From: Trileptium ribeirensis
Taxonomy: Eukaryota; Nematoda; Enoplea; Enoplida; Thoracostomopsidae
Assembly: GCA_030248225.1 (NCBI GenBank)
Contig: JASANE010009922.1
Coordinates: forward strand, 43,228-107,227
Length of the DNA: 64,000 nt
Reading direction: 5' to 3'
Shown here one piece after another: positions 10,421 through 21,700 of the stretch (the first letter of the stretch is position 1; each line of letters opens with the position of its first letter). The translations under genes were made by a program, and so were the position numbers. Below the pieces are notes generated by a model. It saw only the letters and a list, made by a program, of their open reading frames with translations. It searched no databases and was not told where the DNA came from.

Positions 10421-12601
10421 ATGGCTGATATTACATGTGTTGACATACTAGGCTATCTGAAAAACGGTCAGTACCCCGTCAAAAAATGGAGCAAACTTGG
10501 ACAGGCACAGATTAAGGACTTGAAGCGAAAACTTCGTTCCAAGGCCTCAAGGTTTCAGTATTGTGATGGTACGTATTTTTCGTTTATTTAATTGTATTTG
10601 ATTTATGTTTCAGTAGTTTAAATTTTTTTCTACAGTCATTCATTCATAAATCATTCTAAGCCTCTGCCATTGATGTTGCTGTTATTGTTGTGGTAGGTGG
10701 GCAGAACTCCAATTTTTGTGCCTATTGTCCCATAGAGAAATTGGCAGGAGCACTCAGTCATGAAAAATGCTTGTCACTCAGGGACGTCGCAAGGGGGGCT
10801 TTCTTTGCCTAACAAACGTCAAGATATTAACTAATGGGGTTTTCACGAAATCAATTATGTAATCAATTATTATTGTTCTATATGTACTCAAAACGCAATA
10901 TGATGTTCTAACTTTTTTACGGATTAACCTAGTTTTTTAAAAAATACAGAAAATTTAGGAAAATTGTTTTGCAAAACGAAGAATCAATTGAAAGAAGTGA
11001 TTTTGGATGCCGCAATGCAGAACCAAATCATCAAGCAGTCTCATGATGATCGTGGGCACTTGGGTCGTGACCGCACTCGCTCTGTTATAACGGAATCCTA
11101 TTTCTGGGACAACATGTATTCAGACGTCGATGCCTACGTGCGATCCTGTGTCAAATGCCAGAAGTCGAATCCAGCTGGGTTCGATAAATCTTCCGCTCAG
11201 TTGCACCCTATTCCCGCAACGTCACCATGGCATCACGTTGAAATCGATTTGGTTATGATGCCGAAAAGTATCAATGGCAACTGTTATATTATGACTTTGA
11301 TGGACGTTATGACAAAATGGGCTGAAGCCGTGCCGATTCCTGATAAGTCAGCATTGACAATATCTAATGAACTGTACAAGATTTTTTTGCGAATGGGATT
11401 TCCTGCCGTGGTTTCTTCTGACCAGGGAAGAGAGTTTGTCAACTCAATCTTAGATGGCCTGCTGAGTGTGAACAATGTTGAAAGAAGAGTGTCGTCGGCG
11501 TACCACCCCAAATCTCAAGGCTTGGTGGAACGGTTCAACCAGACGCTCCAGCAAATGTTGCTGAAGATGGTGAAACACCCAGAGATGCGTGACTGGGATG
11601 TTTATCTCCCTGAAATGCTTTATTCGTACCACACGGTTCCGCAAAAGTCTACTAAGGAAAAACCTTTCGTCCTGATGTTTGGTCGAGAAGCAGTCTTCGT
11701 AAGTGAAAACATTAAGTGTGACAAAGGTTTAGTTGGTAGTGAAGACATAGTTGAGGACATGGTTTCCTCAGCAAAAAAGTTAAGGGATTTCCGTGAATCG
11801 AAATGGCAAACAGCTAAAAGCAACATCGAAGTAGCGCAAGCCAAAATGAAAATATACTATGATCGCAAACGGGCTCACGTCAAAGATTTCAAGATAGGGG
11901 AGCTGGTACTGAAGTTTAACGCTAAAAAGTCTCAACGGAAAGGGTCGAAGGCAGAATACAGTTGGTCTGGCCCGTACACCATTGCTGGAAATCAAGGCAA
12001 AGGAACATATACTCTGCAGAAAGATGGTACTACATTGAAAGGGAAGGTGAACGCCAGCCTTCTCAAACATTTTGTTGAAAGACCAAACACTAGCCAGTTG
12101 CTGTTCCAGCCACCTGTGGTGATGTGGCAAATCCATAGTCGTGACAAGCTAGCTATCTCTGGGTGTCCTCGATTCCATGAAGAGACTGAAGTAAAAACAC
12201 TGCAATCTCCACAAAACGTAGTCCGCATGGTGGGTGATGGGAACTGTTACTTCCGAGCCGTGTCATACGCAGTGATGGGCTCGCAAGATCATCATGAACA
12301 AGTGAGGAACAAGGTGGTCGAATTCATGCGGGCTAACACTGAAAAGTTAAAAAATTATTCTGGAGATGAGGACTATCTCAATAACAGTGGAATGGAAACG
12401 GTGGATGTTTGGGGTACTGACGTTGAGATTTGTGCCACAGCGGCGCTTTTGAACACTGACATTCACGTATATTGCAAGACTGGCTATAACTACAACTGGC
12501 AAGCGTATCCAGCCAAAGTTATGGGGTCGCCCAGCACGTACAGTTGCTGCATTTATCTACAAAATTTGGTTAATATTCATTATGATAACGTCGCCGGCTA
12601 A
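10421..12601 (+). CDS. Ginger-type transposase: H2C2 finger, DDE integrase, GPY/F, OTU
   Basis: Exons 10421-10568 and 10959-12601 join in phase (G|GA) across a GT-AG intron and give 596 residues. An N-terminal helical region begins MADITCVDIL. An HHCC zinc finger follows (H78, H83, C113, C116), then an integrase core with D146, D204 and E240 and the classic 35-residue spacing between the last two, then a GPY/F-like module (SGPYTI, about residues 375-400). The C-terminus is an OTU cysteine-protease domain with DGNC (nucleophile C479) and the late histidine H590 in IHYDNV. The protein should cut and paste its element in the nucleus; the OTU part could cleave ubiquitin, which is inference. The start is the first ATG after the left terminal repeats. 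Confidence 0.9.
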
Positions 12602-12712
12602 TTTTCTATTTATTTCACTTATCCGTTTTACTGTTGCATTTGTTATTATTACTTATTCTTCGCGAGTGAACAAATTCGAAATCCTAGAAACTGAATTTCA
12701 GAAGTCGAATTT

Positions 12713-12924
12713 TTTAGAGGGGGGAAATCTGACGCGCGGGGAAATCTGACGCGAAAGGTCCGAAAACGGAGCAATCCGCGTCAGTTTTCCGGGGGGAAAC
12801 CTCACGCTAGCGTCAGGTTTCCGGGGGAAATCTGACGCTAGCGTGAGGTTTCCGCAGGAAATCTGACGCTAGCGTCAATTTTCCGGGGGGAAAAATTTTA
12901 GGGGGGAAATCTGACGCTGCGACA
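12713..12924 (+). repeat. Right terminal inverted-repeat array of the Ginger-type element
   Basis: It contains at least six blocks of GGGGGAAATCTGACGC or its variants, separated by CTAG, GCTAGCGTCAG and similar palindromic joints. It is twice as long as the left array. Confidence 0.85.
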
Positions 12925-12928
12925 CCGG
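12925..12928 (+). repeat. Target-site duplication CCGG, right
   Basis: Exact copy of the CCGG at 10263-10266. Confidence 0.85.
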
Positions 12929-14035
12929 CTTTCAGCTTGGCAAATTATTTTTGTGCAAGTACTAGCATTGATATTTTTGGTGGTTCGCTTTTCATCCCTG
13001 GGTTCCTCGCCTGGCCTGTAAAATATTGTGGGTCATTACTAAGTGGCCCATGTCGATTCCTGCCTCCCCCCACCCCCCTCGAAAGACCCGACCGCCATCT
13101 TCTGGTGCCTCTAATCTTGACCAAGCATGAGTAGTATATATCAGAAGTTATTTTTCATAGGCAGCTTAGCTTGCCTTTAGCAGAGCACGTCTGTTGGACA
13201 TATAGAACTAAAATATTTTTTCCTGAATATTTGATATACAATACTACAATAATCATATTACGACACTGTATGACCTGTAAAATTCTTAAAAGAAGGCTAT
13301 CGACCTGCAACATGAAATTATAAAAAGTCATGTAGGATTTGCGGTATTTTCTATCTAATGCATTTTTCTTGACCTGTCCTGCAGTGAAATGAAAACTAAA
13401 TACACGCTCTCAAAATAAAATAATAATGTTTTACTAGCGCTTATAATGAAATATCACAGACAGGAAGAAAATGAAATACATTTCACGGCTCAATTAAAAA
13501 AGTTATATAAATAATACTAGAGAAAATACCAACACTTCGTATATCGAGGTCCAAAATTCATTGAAGCAGCGGATTTGCACCTATTTAGCATTTAGGCACA
13601 TTACATATAAAATAATTGCTATGCCGTCTTCGATACTCTAAGCTTGAGCGGGGCCGCCGACGCCTAACCCCCGCACCTTTTTGTAACCATATGCATTGGC
13701 AAAATTCGGACAATACCCATAGAGCTACGTAATATTACTCGGTACTGATGCCTTAATATTTCAAGGAATCATCGTTGTGTGACTAATCTAGGCGTACGTA
13801 GACCATAATTCAGCATTATTAAAAACTGTGATCCCTTTTTAAACTTAGACAGATGACATATATACAGTATTAAACGCAGTGTTTACTACATTACCTGTAA
13901 ACTCGAGAACAGACAAAATTTTTTACCATTGAGTGCGATTATCATATACATGTAAAATTATTTGATTGTATCTCCTTTTTTGCAAGCATGGATTTGAATT
14001 AATTGTAAACAAAAAAATTTGCCAAGAGGCAATGA

Positions 14036-14155
14036 ACTCAAAAAGAGGGGAGGGAGTCCAAAATTTTGATAGGGGGCACGAACCGGTTGCTATTGATTTG
14101 AACCAGGGGAACCCAAAAATGCCAGAACCCCCAATTTGGAGAGCCCAGTTATTTA
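14036..14155 (+). mobile_element. 3' fragment of MITE with CTGGGCTCTCC ends
   Basis: It carries the family words 'aaaattttgatagggggca' and 'gaaccaggggaacc' and ends in ATTTGGAGAGCCCAGTTA, the complement of the family's TACTGGGCTCTCCAA start. The left half is missing. Confidence 0.6.
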
Positions 14156-14301
14156 ACTCATCAAGAAAATTTTAAATACAGTTGGATTTATATATACGTG
14201 AAAGGTGTATTAAAATTTAGGCGGCTATAGTAGTCCATAATTATTGTTTGCCGTTATATAGTATGGAATATTTGTCTGAGCATCGTTACAAATAAAAGTG
14301 G

Positions 14302-14387
14302 TACAGTATGCGCCCGAAATTAAAGCCGCCCGTCGAAGGAACAGCTAGCTAGTGATACGACGCGAGCAACGAGCAATCATTACTGTA
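14302..14387. mobile_element. Tiny hairpin MITE, TACAGTA...TACTGTA
   Basis: An 86-bp segment is bounded by TACAGTA and TACTGTA. It is flanked farther out by AAAAGTGG (from 14294) and its complement CCACTTTT (to 14407), so inverted repeats are nested around it. Confidence 0.45.
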
Positions 14388-16215
14388 CCTCAAGTAAAAC
14401 CACTTTTAAAGCAAAAGAAACAGCATGACAACGACCAAAATAAAGCAAAAAAATTAAAACCAACTTGCATTATGTAAATGTAAAGCGGAATTATTTTCAT
14501 GAATCCTGAGACATAGTAAAATTTAAAATCTGGTCTGTTTGAAATGACTAGTCATCAATATTTTTTGTTCATCGCTCCAACAGATGACGATATTTAGAAT
14601 TTACATCCAGTTTGCATTCCTGACATGGAAATTCTTGGACGAGGAATGGATCAAACCTAAAATTACGTTGTTGACAATAAATCATCGTAACATGGACCCA
14701 AAACTCACTTATGTTGATAAGAATTCAACATTTGAATGTTTTGTGATGTGACATTTTACGTCATGTGTATCCACGGCCCTAGCATTATGAGGACATCAAA
14801 TTACCAACTAACATATGCCGAGCCATGTAGTACGGATAGGCTGCACCTATTAGACATTAGGATCATTTCAAGCTACGACAGTCGATATTGCTACGATGGT
14901 CGGGGGTGGGTAAAAGTGGATATTTTGGCCTGTAGCACAGAAACATGCATAGAACTGGCAAAAATGTTATTTACGCTAGCAAGCCTCATTACTTAGATAT
15001 TTTTAAACAACAAACATTTTTGGCCTCACCCCCGCGATAAGGGGCTGCACATCCACATAGGTCCCAAATTGACAAAAACCGTAATGACTAAGTTTACGAA
15101 CTGTTTTTTCCGTGTAGTGCCGTGGCACGTTGTTAGAAATTATGACCTTAATTCGTTCTGCAAGATTAGTCAGGTCTACACTACATTTTTAGTTACAGAA
15201 TTTTAAAATCAACTCCAATCCTGGAGAGTGGGAGCTGCCGACATCGAATGAACACCAATTTTACCTCCCCGATCAAATTTTTTTTGGTAACTACTCCTTA
15301 CTTATACAAGGTACATAAACGTTATTCATAGATCATGCCTATCCCCTGGGTACCCTTGAAAAAATATTAACCCAGGGGCTTCTTTTTACTTACCCCGTCG
15401 CCAGAGTCAAAGGATCGATTTTAGCACATTTGATTACCCCCCGACCATTGCTAGTTTGGAGTATGGTGGAGTGAGCACAACTCCATTAATTTGTCTGTTA
15501 TGGTTCTTTCCCATGAGGAAGAGAATGGAGAAATGACCTGAGCTCTATCTCACGGCCCTGTTGATATCAGGCTTTTATCCCCCACCCCCGACAACCACCA
15601 AAATTTCGGCCATGTGACGTTATTTCGATGAAATTTCGCGTTCATAATAAATAGATCATGATAATAGCTCTCGACCACATATGCAATAAAATTTTTTGAA
15701 AAATTTCGAATCCCCCGACCACGTTACCAGGCATGTATAATGGCGATTGGTATTGGGTGCCATGTTGTACCCGCCACAGTGACAATGGTAGTACAAGATT
15801 GATTTTGAATAATTTAAGTTCGTACCATATTATAGGGTCACAAAGATAGTATTTTGGGGGCATGCCGGAGGCCATTTTACGGTATCTTGCTGGGCAGCAG
15901 GGGGTGGTATTTGGAAAGCCATAGCATCAGAACGGTTAAAAATTTACTATAACGACCTCAAATTCGGAATCATTGACGTTTTTTGGTCATAGAGTGTAAA
16001 AATGAAGATAATTGAAGCCAAAAAAGTCCTTAGTCATTTTTTCTGGGACAAAAGGACATCGTGGCGTGAATAACCCATGATTATACCTAATTGATGTATA
16101 TGTAGCAAACACTCTCAATGTCCGAAGCCTCAGCGTGGGTAGCCAGGGCCTCGCGCAGAGTGGTTACTGATAGCGTCGGCATGGGGTATCCTAGTGAGCA
16201 TCTATGGCGAGTAAG

Positions 16216-16361
16216 TACAGTAACCGCCAAAAATGACTGCTACTCGCTCGCGAGTCGCTCAAAATAAATTTGTTCTAAAAACAAAATTTATTAATTTAGT
16301 TTCAAAATCTCGAGCGAGACACGAGTGAGAAATGCTACGGTCATTTTTGGCACGTACTGTA
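16216..16361. mobile_element. Hairpin MITE with CGCTCG-rich arms
   Basis: The left end TACAGTAACCGCCAAAAATG pairs with the right end TCATTTTTGGCACGTACTGTA. The arms continue inward with ACTCGCTCGCGAG and CTCGAGCGAGACACGAGTGAG. Related half-copies occur near 1250-1358 and 7255-7310. Confidence 0.65.
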
Positions 16362-17204
16362 CATAGCCTTGCTTGGTTACGCATTTATTAGCTTCTTCTT
16401 AAAGTGATGTGTGGAATTTCCTAAACTTGAAGCCTATCATGATACTAACAAGATAGGATATTTCCTGTTAAGAAATTGCTGATGTTATATTTATTTGATA
16501 TACTATTGCAGGTCAATACTTTTACCCGGCATTCATTGTCACTAAATAACGGAGTTATTTTCTTTTGGGTTAAGTTTGTTTTCTTACCCACCAGCATTAT
16601 TATTCGTAAGTAAACCTAATGTGATCCCACCAATTATGCTATTTTGCATTGCCGCTGTTGAACAAATACTAGTGCCAGAAATTACACCCTGTACTCGAAC
16701 AGAATTCTGACGATTATTAATTTGCAGAAAATCTTTTTCCTAATGTCCATCCAGTTTGCATGTGGATTATACAATATTCGCGAACAAATTTAATGAGATA
16801 GTGACGTCGCAGTAAAATCGATCCTATGGTTAAGCGCTAGGTGTTCGCGAACATACCTCTTAATTCAAATTCGACAAATTTTCGACTTAAAAATTTCGGT
16901 AATATTACTCGAATTTTCGTCAACGCAAAATGCCTTGATTTCAGGAGCTGCAGAGCGGTGTGTTAATGAACTGTTTCTCGCCCAATTTGATTTGGCCAAA
17001 AGGCTATCCGTAACAATTTATATACGAAAAATACAAAATATGATGGTTGGTTGGGTCATTTTTAATTTACTCGCGCATTACCATTAGGTTTACCATAAGT
17101 ATAGCAGACATTAATTTTGAATAAATGCACGTTCCAACCCTGTAACTTCTGAACTCATAATGAAAATAATCGGTTATTGTGTTGTAGTAAAGGGTAGGCG
17201 TCAC

Positions 17205-17395
17205 TATAGTCGCGGTCAAAAATAAAAGCAATAGAAAATGATCGAAATCGCAATGAATGGAAATTTTGTCTAACCGAAATGGATCGAAATTTCGATTAAA
17301 AGAAAATAATCGAAATACAATTTTGAAATTTAACTAAGTGCGCCCAAATCGAAAACGAACGAAATTTCGTCAAAATCGATCGAAATTATACATAG
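17205..17395. mobile_element. MITE (copy 5), right end decayed
   Basis: The left end TATAGTCGCGGTCAAAAATA is recognisable and the interior has repeated CGAAATTTCG words. The right inverted end is not clear. Confidence 0.5.
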
Positions 17396-18573
17396 ATTCT
17401 AGTAGGCACTATACTGAATAAGGTGCAACATAAAATGCTAAAAACCAAAAATTTTATTTTTAGTAAAAATTACGAAATAAATCATATAGCTAATGCTTAC
17501 AATATTTACATTAATTATGTAATTTTTGAAGTTTTGTTGCAACTGTTGTAACTCAGCAACCGATAACGATATTTCGCTAAAAGATCTTTCTATTTGGTGC
17601 ATTTAGATCTACATTGTCTTCAACTACCAATGGTATGCATATATGTTCGCCTGTTCGGGAGCAGCTGTCAGCAATACCATACTTCGCGCTAATATCAGGA
17701 TGTTCTTCCGATTATCCTGATATTGGAACACTGGAGATAGATATGTAAACCGATTTAGCTTAAACTTTAGATGTGGATTTGGCCTTAGCTGGCTCGCCTG
17801 TGGAAGTAGTATAGCGGAAATAAACGATCGTAGCAAGAGACAGCAGGGCACATTAGAATTTTAGTGTAAAATTGAAGCTAATTTTGTTTAGTCTTCTCGA
17901 CTATAAGGCCAGCCCGATCTAATCGTAGTAATGTATAATTTAACAGGCCATCCGAACCGCAATGTCGAATGATGTCAAAAAGAGTCACTCATGGGTTAAG
18001 GAGCTACATCATTTAAGTAAAATCCTAAGCGTTCTCTAACCTGTTAACCCAACAATATTAGCTGATTTTGCCACCAATCGATTCAGCTAATTGAACGGTA
18101 TAATATATAAAACTCGAAATACTTTGTCACGATCATCTAACGGTAACTCTTACCTCCTCGACCGAACAGAGTCCAAAATGAATTATGTTTCTTCGAAATT
18201 AACATTGTCGGTCTGGAGTTGTAGTATAATAGTCCAAAAGACTCATTTTGTTATTACAGAGTATAATTTGTTAAAAATCAATCCCATTTAGCTCATATGT
18301 GCAATGCATGCATGTACATTGCATATATAATCATTACGTTAGATACGTAATGCCGGGTGACAATATTAATGCTGCCAGTCAGTTTCGTTGCCGACAACAT
18401 ATTAAAGTCATTTTCCTTAACCAACATTAGTTACTGTAACGCAACCAACCCAACGGACTTTCAGCGCAGCATCTCGTTTTCAAATATATAACAAAAATAG
18501 AAATTAATCGAACGCACATCACTCATTTCTGATGAGCAATTAACTTTCTTTACTATTAAACATACAGAAACTA

Positions 18574-18720
18574 TTACCAATAATTCACAGCCAAGTTTCG
18601 TCTTTCTGTAGCATCAGGGAAAGACTGAACTTCATGCCACCAAAACGCTGGCAAGTATAAAATGTCTCCGGCATCAATCGTACAATTCAATGCGAACGCC
18701 CCACGAAACAGCGGAAACTT
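18574..18720 (-). CDS. JmjC gene exon 8 (distal histidine)
   Basis: The acceptor is AATGTAG. It encodes IDAGDILYLPAFWWHEVQSF and ends NLAVNYW followed by TAA at 18574-18576. The stop comes immediately after the NYW that family members follow with more residues. TTG|GTAATA overlaps this stop and could act as a donor to an undetected further exon. Confidence 0.85.
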   Translation of the reverse strand, partial: KFPLFRGAFALNCTIDAGDILYLPAFWWHEVQSFPDATERRNLAVNYW

Positions 18721-21700
18721 CTACATTAATAACTGTTTTAAGAATATTTCAGAAATAAAATTACTGAAACAACAAATTGTTTGTACAGTTTAACCTTTCT
18801 TTACAGAGAGTGGCTAAGTAGGGACCACCTTAAAGCCTGCTAAACCCCGAAAATACAACCCGTTAAAGTTTGGTTTTTGATTTAACGGTTTTTCCTGTGC
18901 TACCGTATAACCGGTCTTTAATCATTATGCTAGCACCTCAGTCGGATATAATAATAAACCTTAAACAATAATTATTACATAGCCTGTCGTTTAAGACAAC
19001 CATATTCCAATGTTGGTTAACATTGGCTTATTATCCATATTTACCTCGAAATGTTCACCTATAGTTGGTCAACTTTCAACAATAGAATTTCACCAGAAAC
19101 ATATTAAACGGAATAAACTCAGTGTGTCAAATTTCTACATATGGGACTAAGATGATTTTTTCGATTTTTGGATCACTGAATTTAGAGTAACCTCACCCCT
19201 ATAGCTTCTTACGGGAACCTCGGGAAAATCAAACATTCTAATGGACTCAGCGGGTCAAATTACCGTATATGAGACAGATTTTTCGACCCCTGTGGCTCAT
19301 ATAGAGAGTGGTACCCTCTCGATGGTTTCATGACCCCACACAGCTGCATACCGGGACCTCATGTCAAAAACATTCCAATCGACTTAGTGTCAAATTACCT
19401 TTATGAGACTAACTTGAATTTTTCTATTTTTGACCACTGGTGTTCATATGGGAAGTGGTGCCCTCCCGACAGTACCCTATCCGCTATAGCACCTTACCGA
19501 AATGTCGTAGACGAAAATTAATTAGACGAATCGCCTCAGTGTGTCAAATTAGCTTATATGAGACTCTGGGCTCTCCATTCGTTGAAGACTTTGGCAGGGA
19601 GCATGAACCAGCCCCACCCACTGGTTCCGAACCGGGGGCGCCCGATTTTGCCAGGGGGCGACAGTTAAAAATCGTGTCAGAAACACTGCCAAAATGTTTT
19701 TGATGAAGATAAAACGCGATTTTGAAGCAAATTTTTAAAAAAATTGCGAAATTGCTGGCTTCAGAACGTAATTTTAGTACAAATTTTATGTACTTTGGAC
19801 CGATTGGAACCGGGTGGAGCCCAAAATTTTGCCATGGACATTAATCACGGGGCACTTGTCCTGAACCAGGGGGAACCGAAAAGTGCCCGGGCCCTCCATA
19901 CCCTCCCAATTCGGAGAGCACAGATACTAGCATAATTTTTTTCGATTTTTGGACCCTCGGTATATATAGGGAGTGGTGCCCTCCCGAAGATACTCTGACA
20001 CTCCATAGCTACTTACCGAAATCTCGTGGCGAAAATTAACCATTACAATCGGCTCAGCGGGTCGGGTCAAATTACCATATATGACACTAACTTCGTTTTT
20101 AGATTTTTGGAGCCTTGAGGGTCATATTAAAGGGTACTTCGGAATGTAGCCTACGTCCCTATCTCCTGACCGGAACAGCAGAGGTCAAACCGAATCATTC
20201 CAATATGTTCAGTAGGAATTTACACTTAGCCTAATCTATTTTGTACTAAATAATCCAAAGAAAGATACTAATTGTCAACTAATTTCCTTATATACCGCGA
20301 AAGTGTCGACATCGTAAGGTAGCAGCAGCAGAACACAATCGACATTAATTATAGATAAAATAGTAGTGGCTGTACCATGACAGCAGAAATGAGAGGAGTG
20401 GAACAAACTATAAAATTTTTCAAATTTCCAACACATAGCGTAACAGGATCTTTAAAATCATTTCTTCAAAGCTTTCCAACACACTAAATATTGCAGAAGC
20501 AAATATTTTGAGGATAGAAATTATTTGAAACAAAAAAGTACGGACTAAAAACCGAACAGAAAAAAGGAAAACATAAAAAACTATTTTTGTCCCAAAGATC
20601 TATTTATCCTTTATTTTTAAATAATTTTAAATAAAATGGGGGAAAGTATATTTTTGATTTTATTTCAAGCAAAAAAATATAGGAAATCCCATTCATGAAG
20701 GACTCAAAATTATATTATAATGAAGTAAAAATGGGAATATGACCATACATACACGCTTGCAGAAATACATTCGCCTTTTATCGCTAAACAAAAAGACAAC
20801 GCTACGTTTAGAAAAATGTAATCAGGTCTTTGATATTTTAAACGCAGGGCTTCACTGATATAGAACAGATCGTACAACTCAATAAGACACTGCACGCATA
20901 TATCCAGACGTATCGCATAATTCCACAAAATCATACCTCAAAATCAGGGCGAGCAATGTCAACCGGTGACATTGTCATAGAAGTGCTTTCCATTAACCCA
21001 CCACGCTGCAGTTTTCCATCAACGTACCTGCAATATGTGATAAATTTAAAATTTTTCTAGCATTTCCTGTCTTTATTATATTTATTAACATCGCTGGTAT
21101 TTTTATTTTCATTCGATGTTTAATTGGATTGAAACGCGACAGTTATTCAATATCAAGTGGAATAAGTCAGAGCAGTTAACCCAGAAAACTAGTACGTAAC
21201 TCTATCGAGATTGCAGAACGTAGTGAAGCATAGGTACACCCTACGCCTTTTGCGTGCACAGCCAATTAGCTCTCGATAACATACGTCGATATGCTATATG
21301 TGGATATCACACAATACCGCACAAATTAGAACAACACTAACACCGGCAATAAGTTTCCCATGTCCCAAAACCCCCAAGTGCAAGCTATCAGCCTTCCAGA
21401 ACGTAAGAGTAAAATTAGGAATTTTGGATCGATGAACCATGGCGGTGCCATACTCCCGTACCCATAGAATTATGGATCACAACAGTGCAAAATCAACACC
21501 AACAATGAGTTTACCATGCCCAAAACCCAAAGTAAAACTTTTCAGCCGCCCATGACGTCAGAACAAATTTTTGAATTTTGGGTCGAGGAACCACAGGAGT
21601 GCCATGCCTCAAACCCCATAAACCAGTCCCGTAATCAAAAAACAAAAAGAGGCATCGGCATTCATCGTTTTACTATGAAATAAACCTAACCGGAGAAAAA

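Larger units (their letters stand above)
10267..12924 (+). mobile_element. Complete Ginger-type DNA transposon with OTU domain
   Basis: A 2,658-bp element begins TGTTAGAGCGTGAGATTTCC and ends with the complement of TGTCGCAGCGTCAGATTTCC, so its ends are TGT...ACA inverted repeats. It is flanked by identical CCGG. It encodes one spliced protein with an integrase core and an OTU domain. Ginger elements are cut-and-paste transposons whose transposase resembles Gypsy-type integrases; TGT/ACA ends and a 4-bp duplication fit that group. The reading frame is unbroken, so the copy may be recent. Confidence 0.88.
12929..18573. other. Intergenic, between Ginger element and JmjC gene end
   Basis: No host exon was recognised on either strand. 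It contains a fragment of the CTGGGCTCTCC MITE (14036-14155), a small hairpin MITE (14302-14387), a longer hairpin MITE (16216-16361), two TTCGCGAACA words (16775 and 16842) and one CGATCGAAATTTCG MITE (17205-17395). Confidence 0.55.
18721..20936 (-). other. JmjC intron 7, with satellite-like array
   Basis: It is occupied largely by the 19125-20230 array and the MITE nested in it. No exon was recognised. Confidence 0.7.

Noticed and set aside
10964..12601. Retroviral or Gypsy-type integrase of an LTR retrotransposon
   Set aside because: No gag, protease, reverse transcriptase or LTRs are present. The TGT/ACA inverted ends, CCGG duplication and OTU fusion show a cut-and-paste Ginger-type element.
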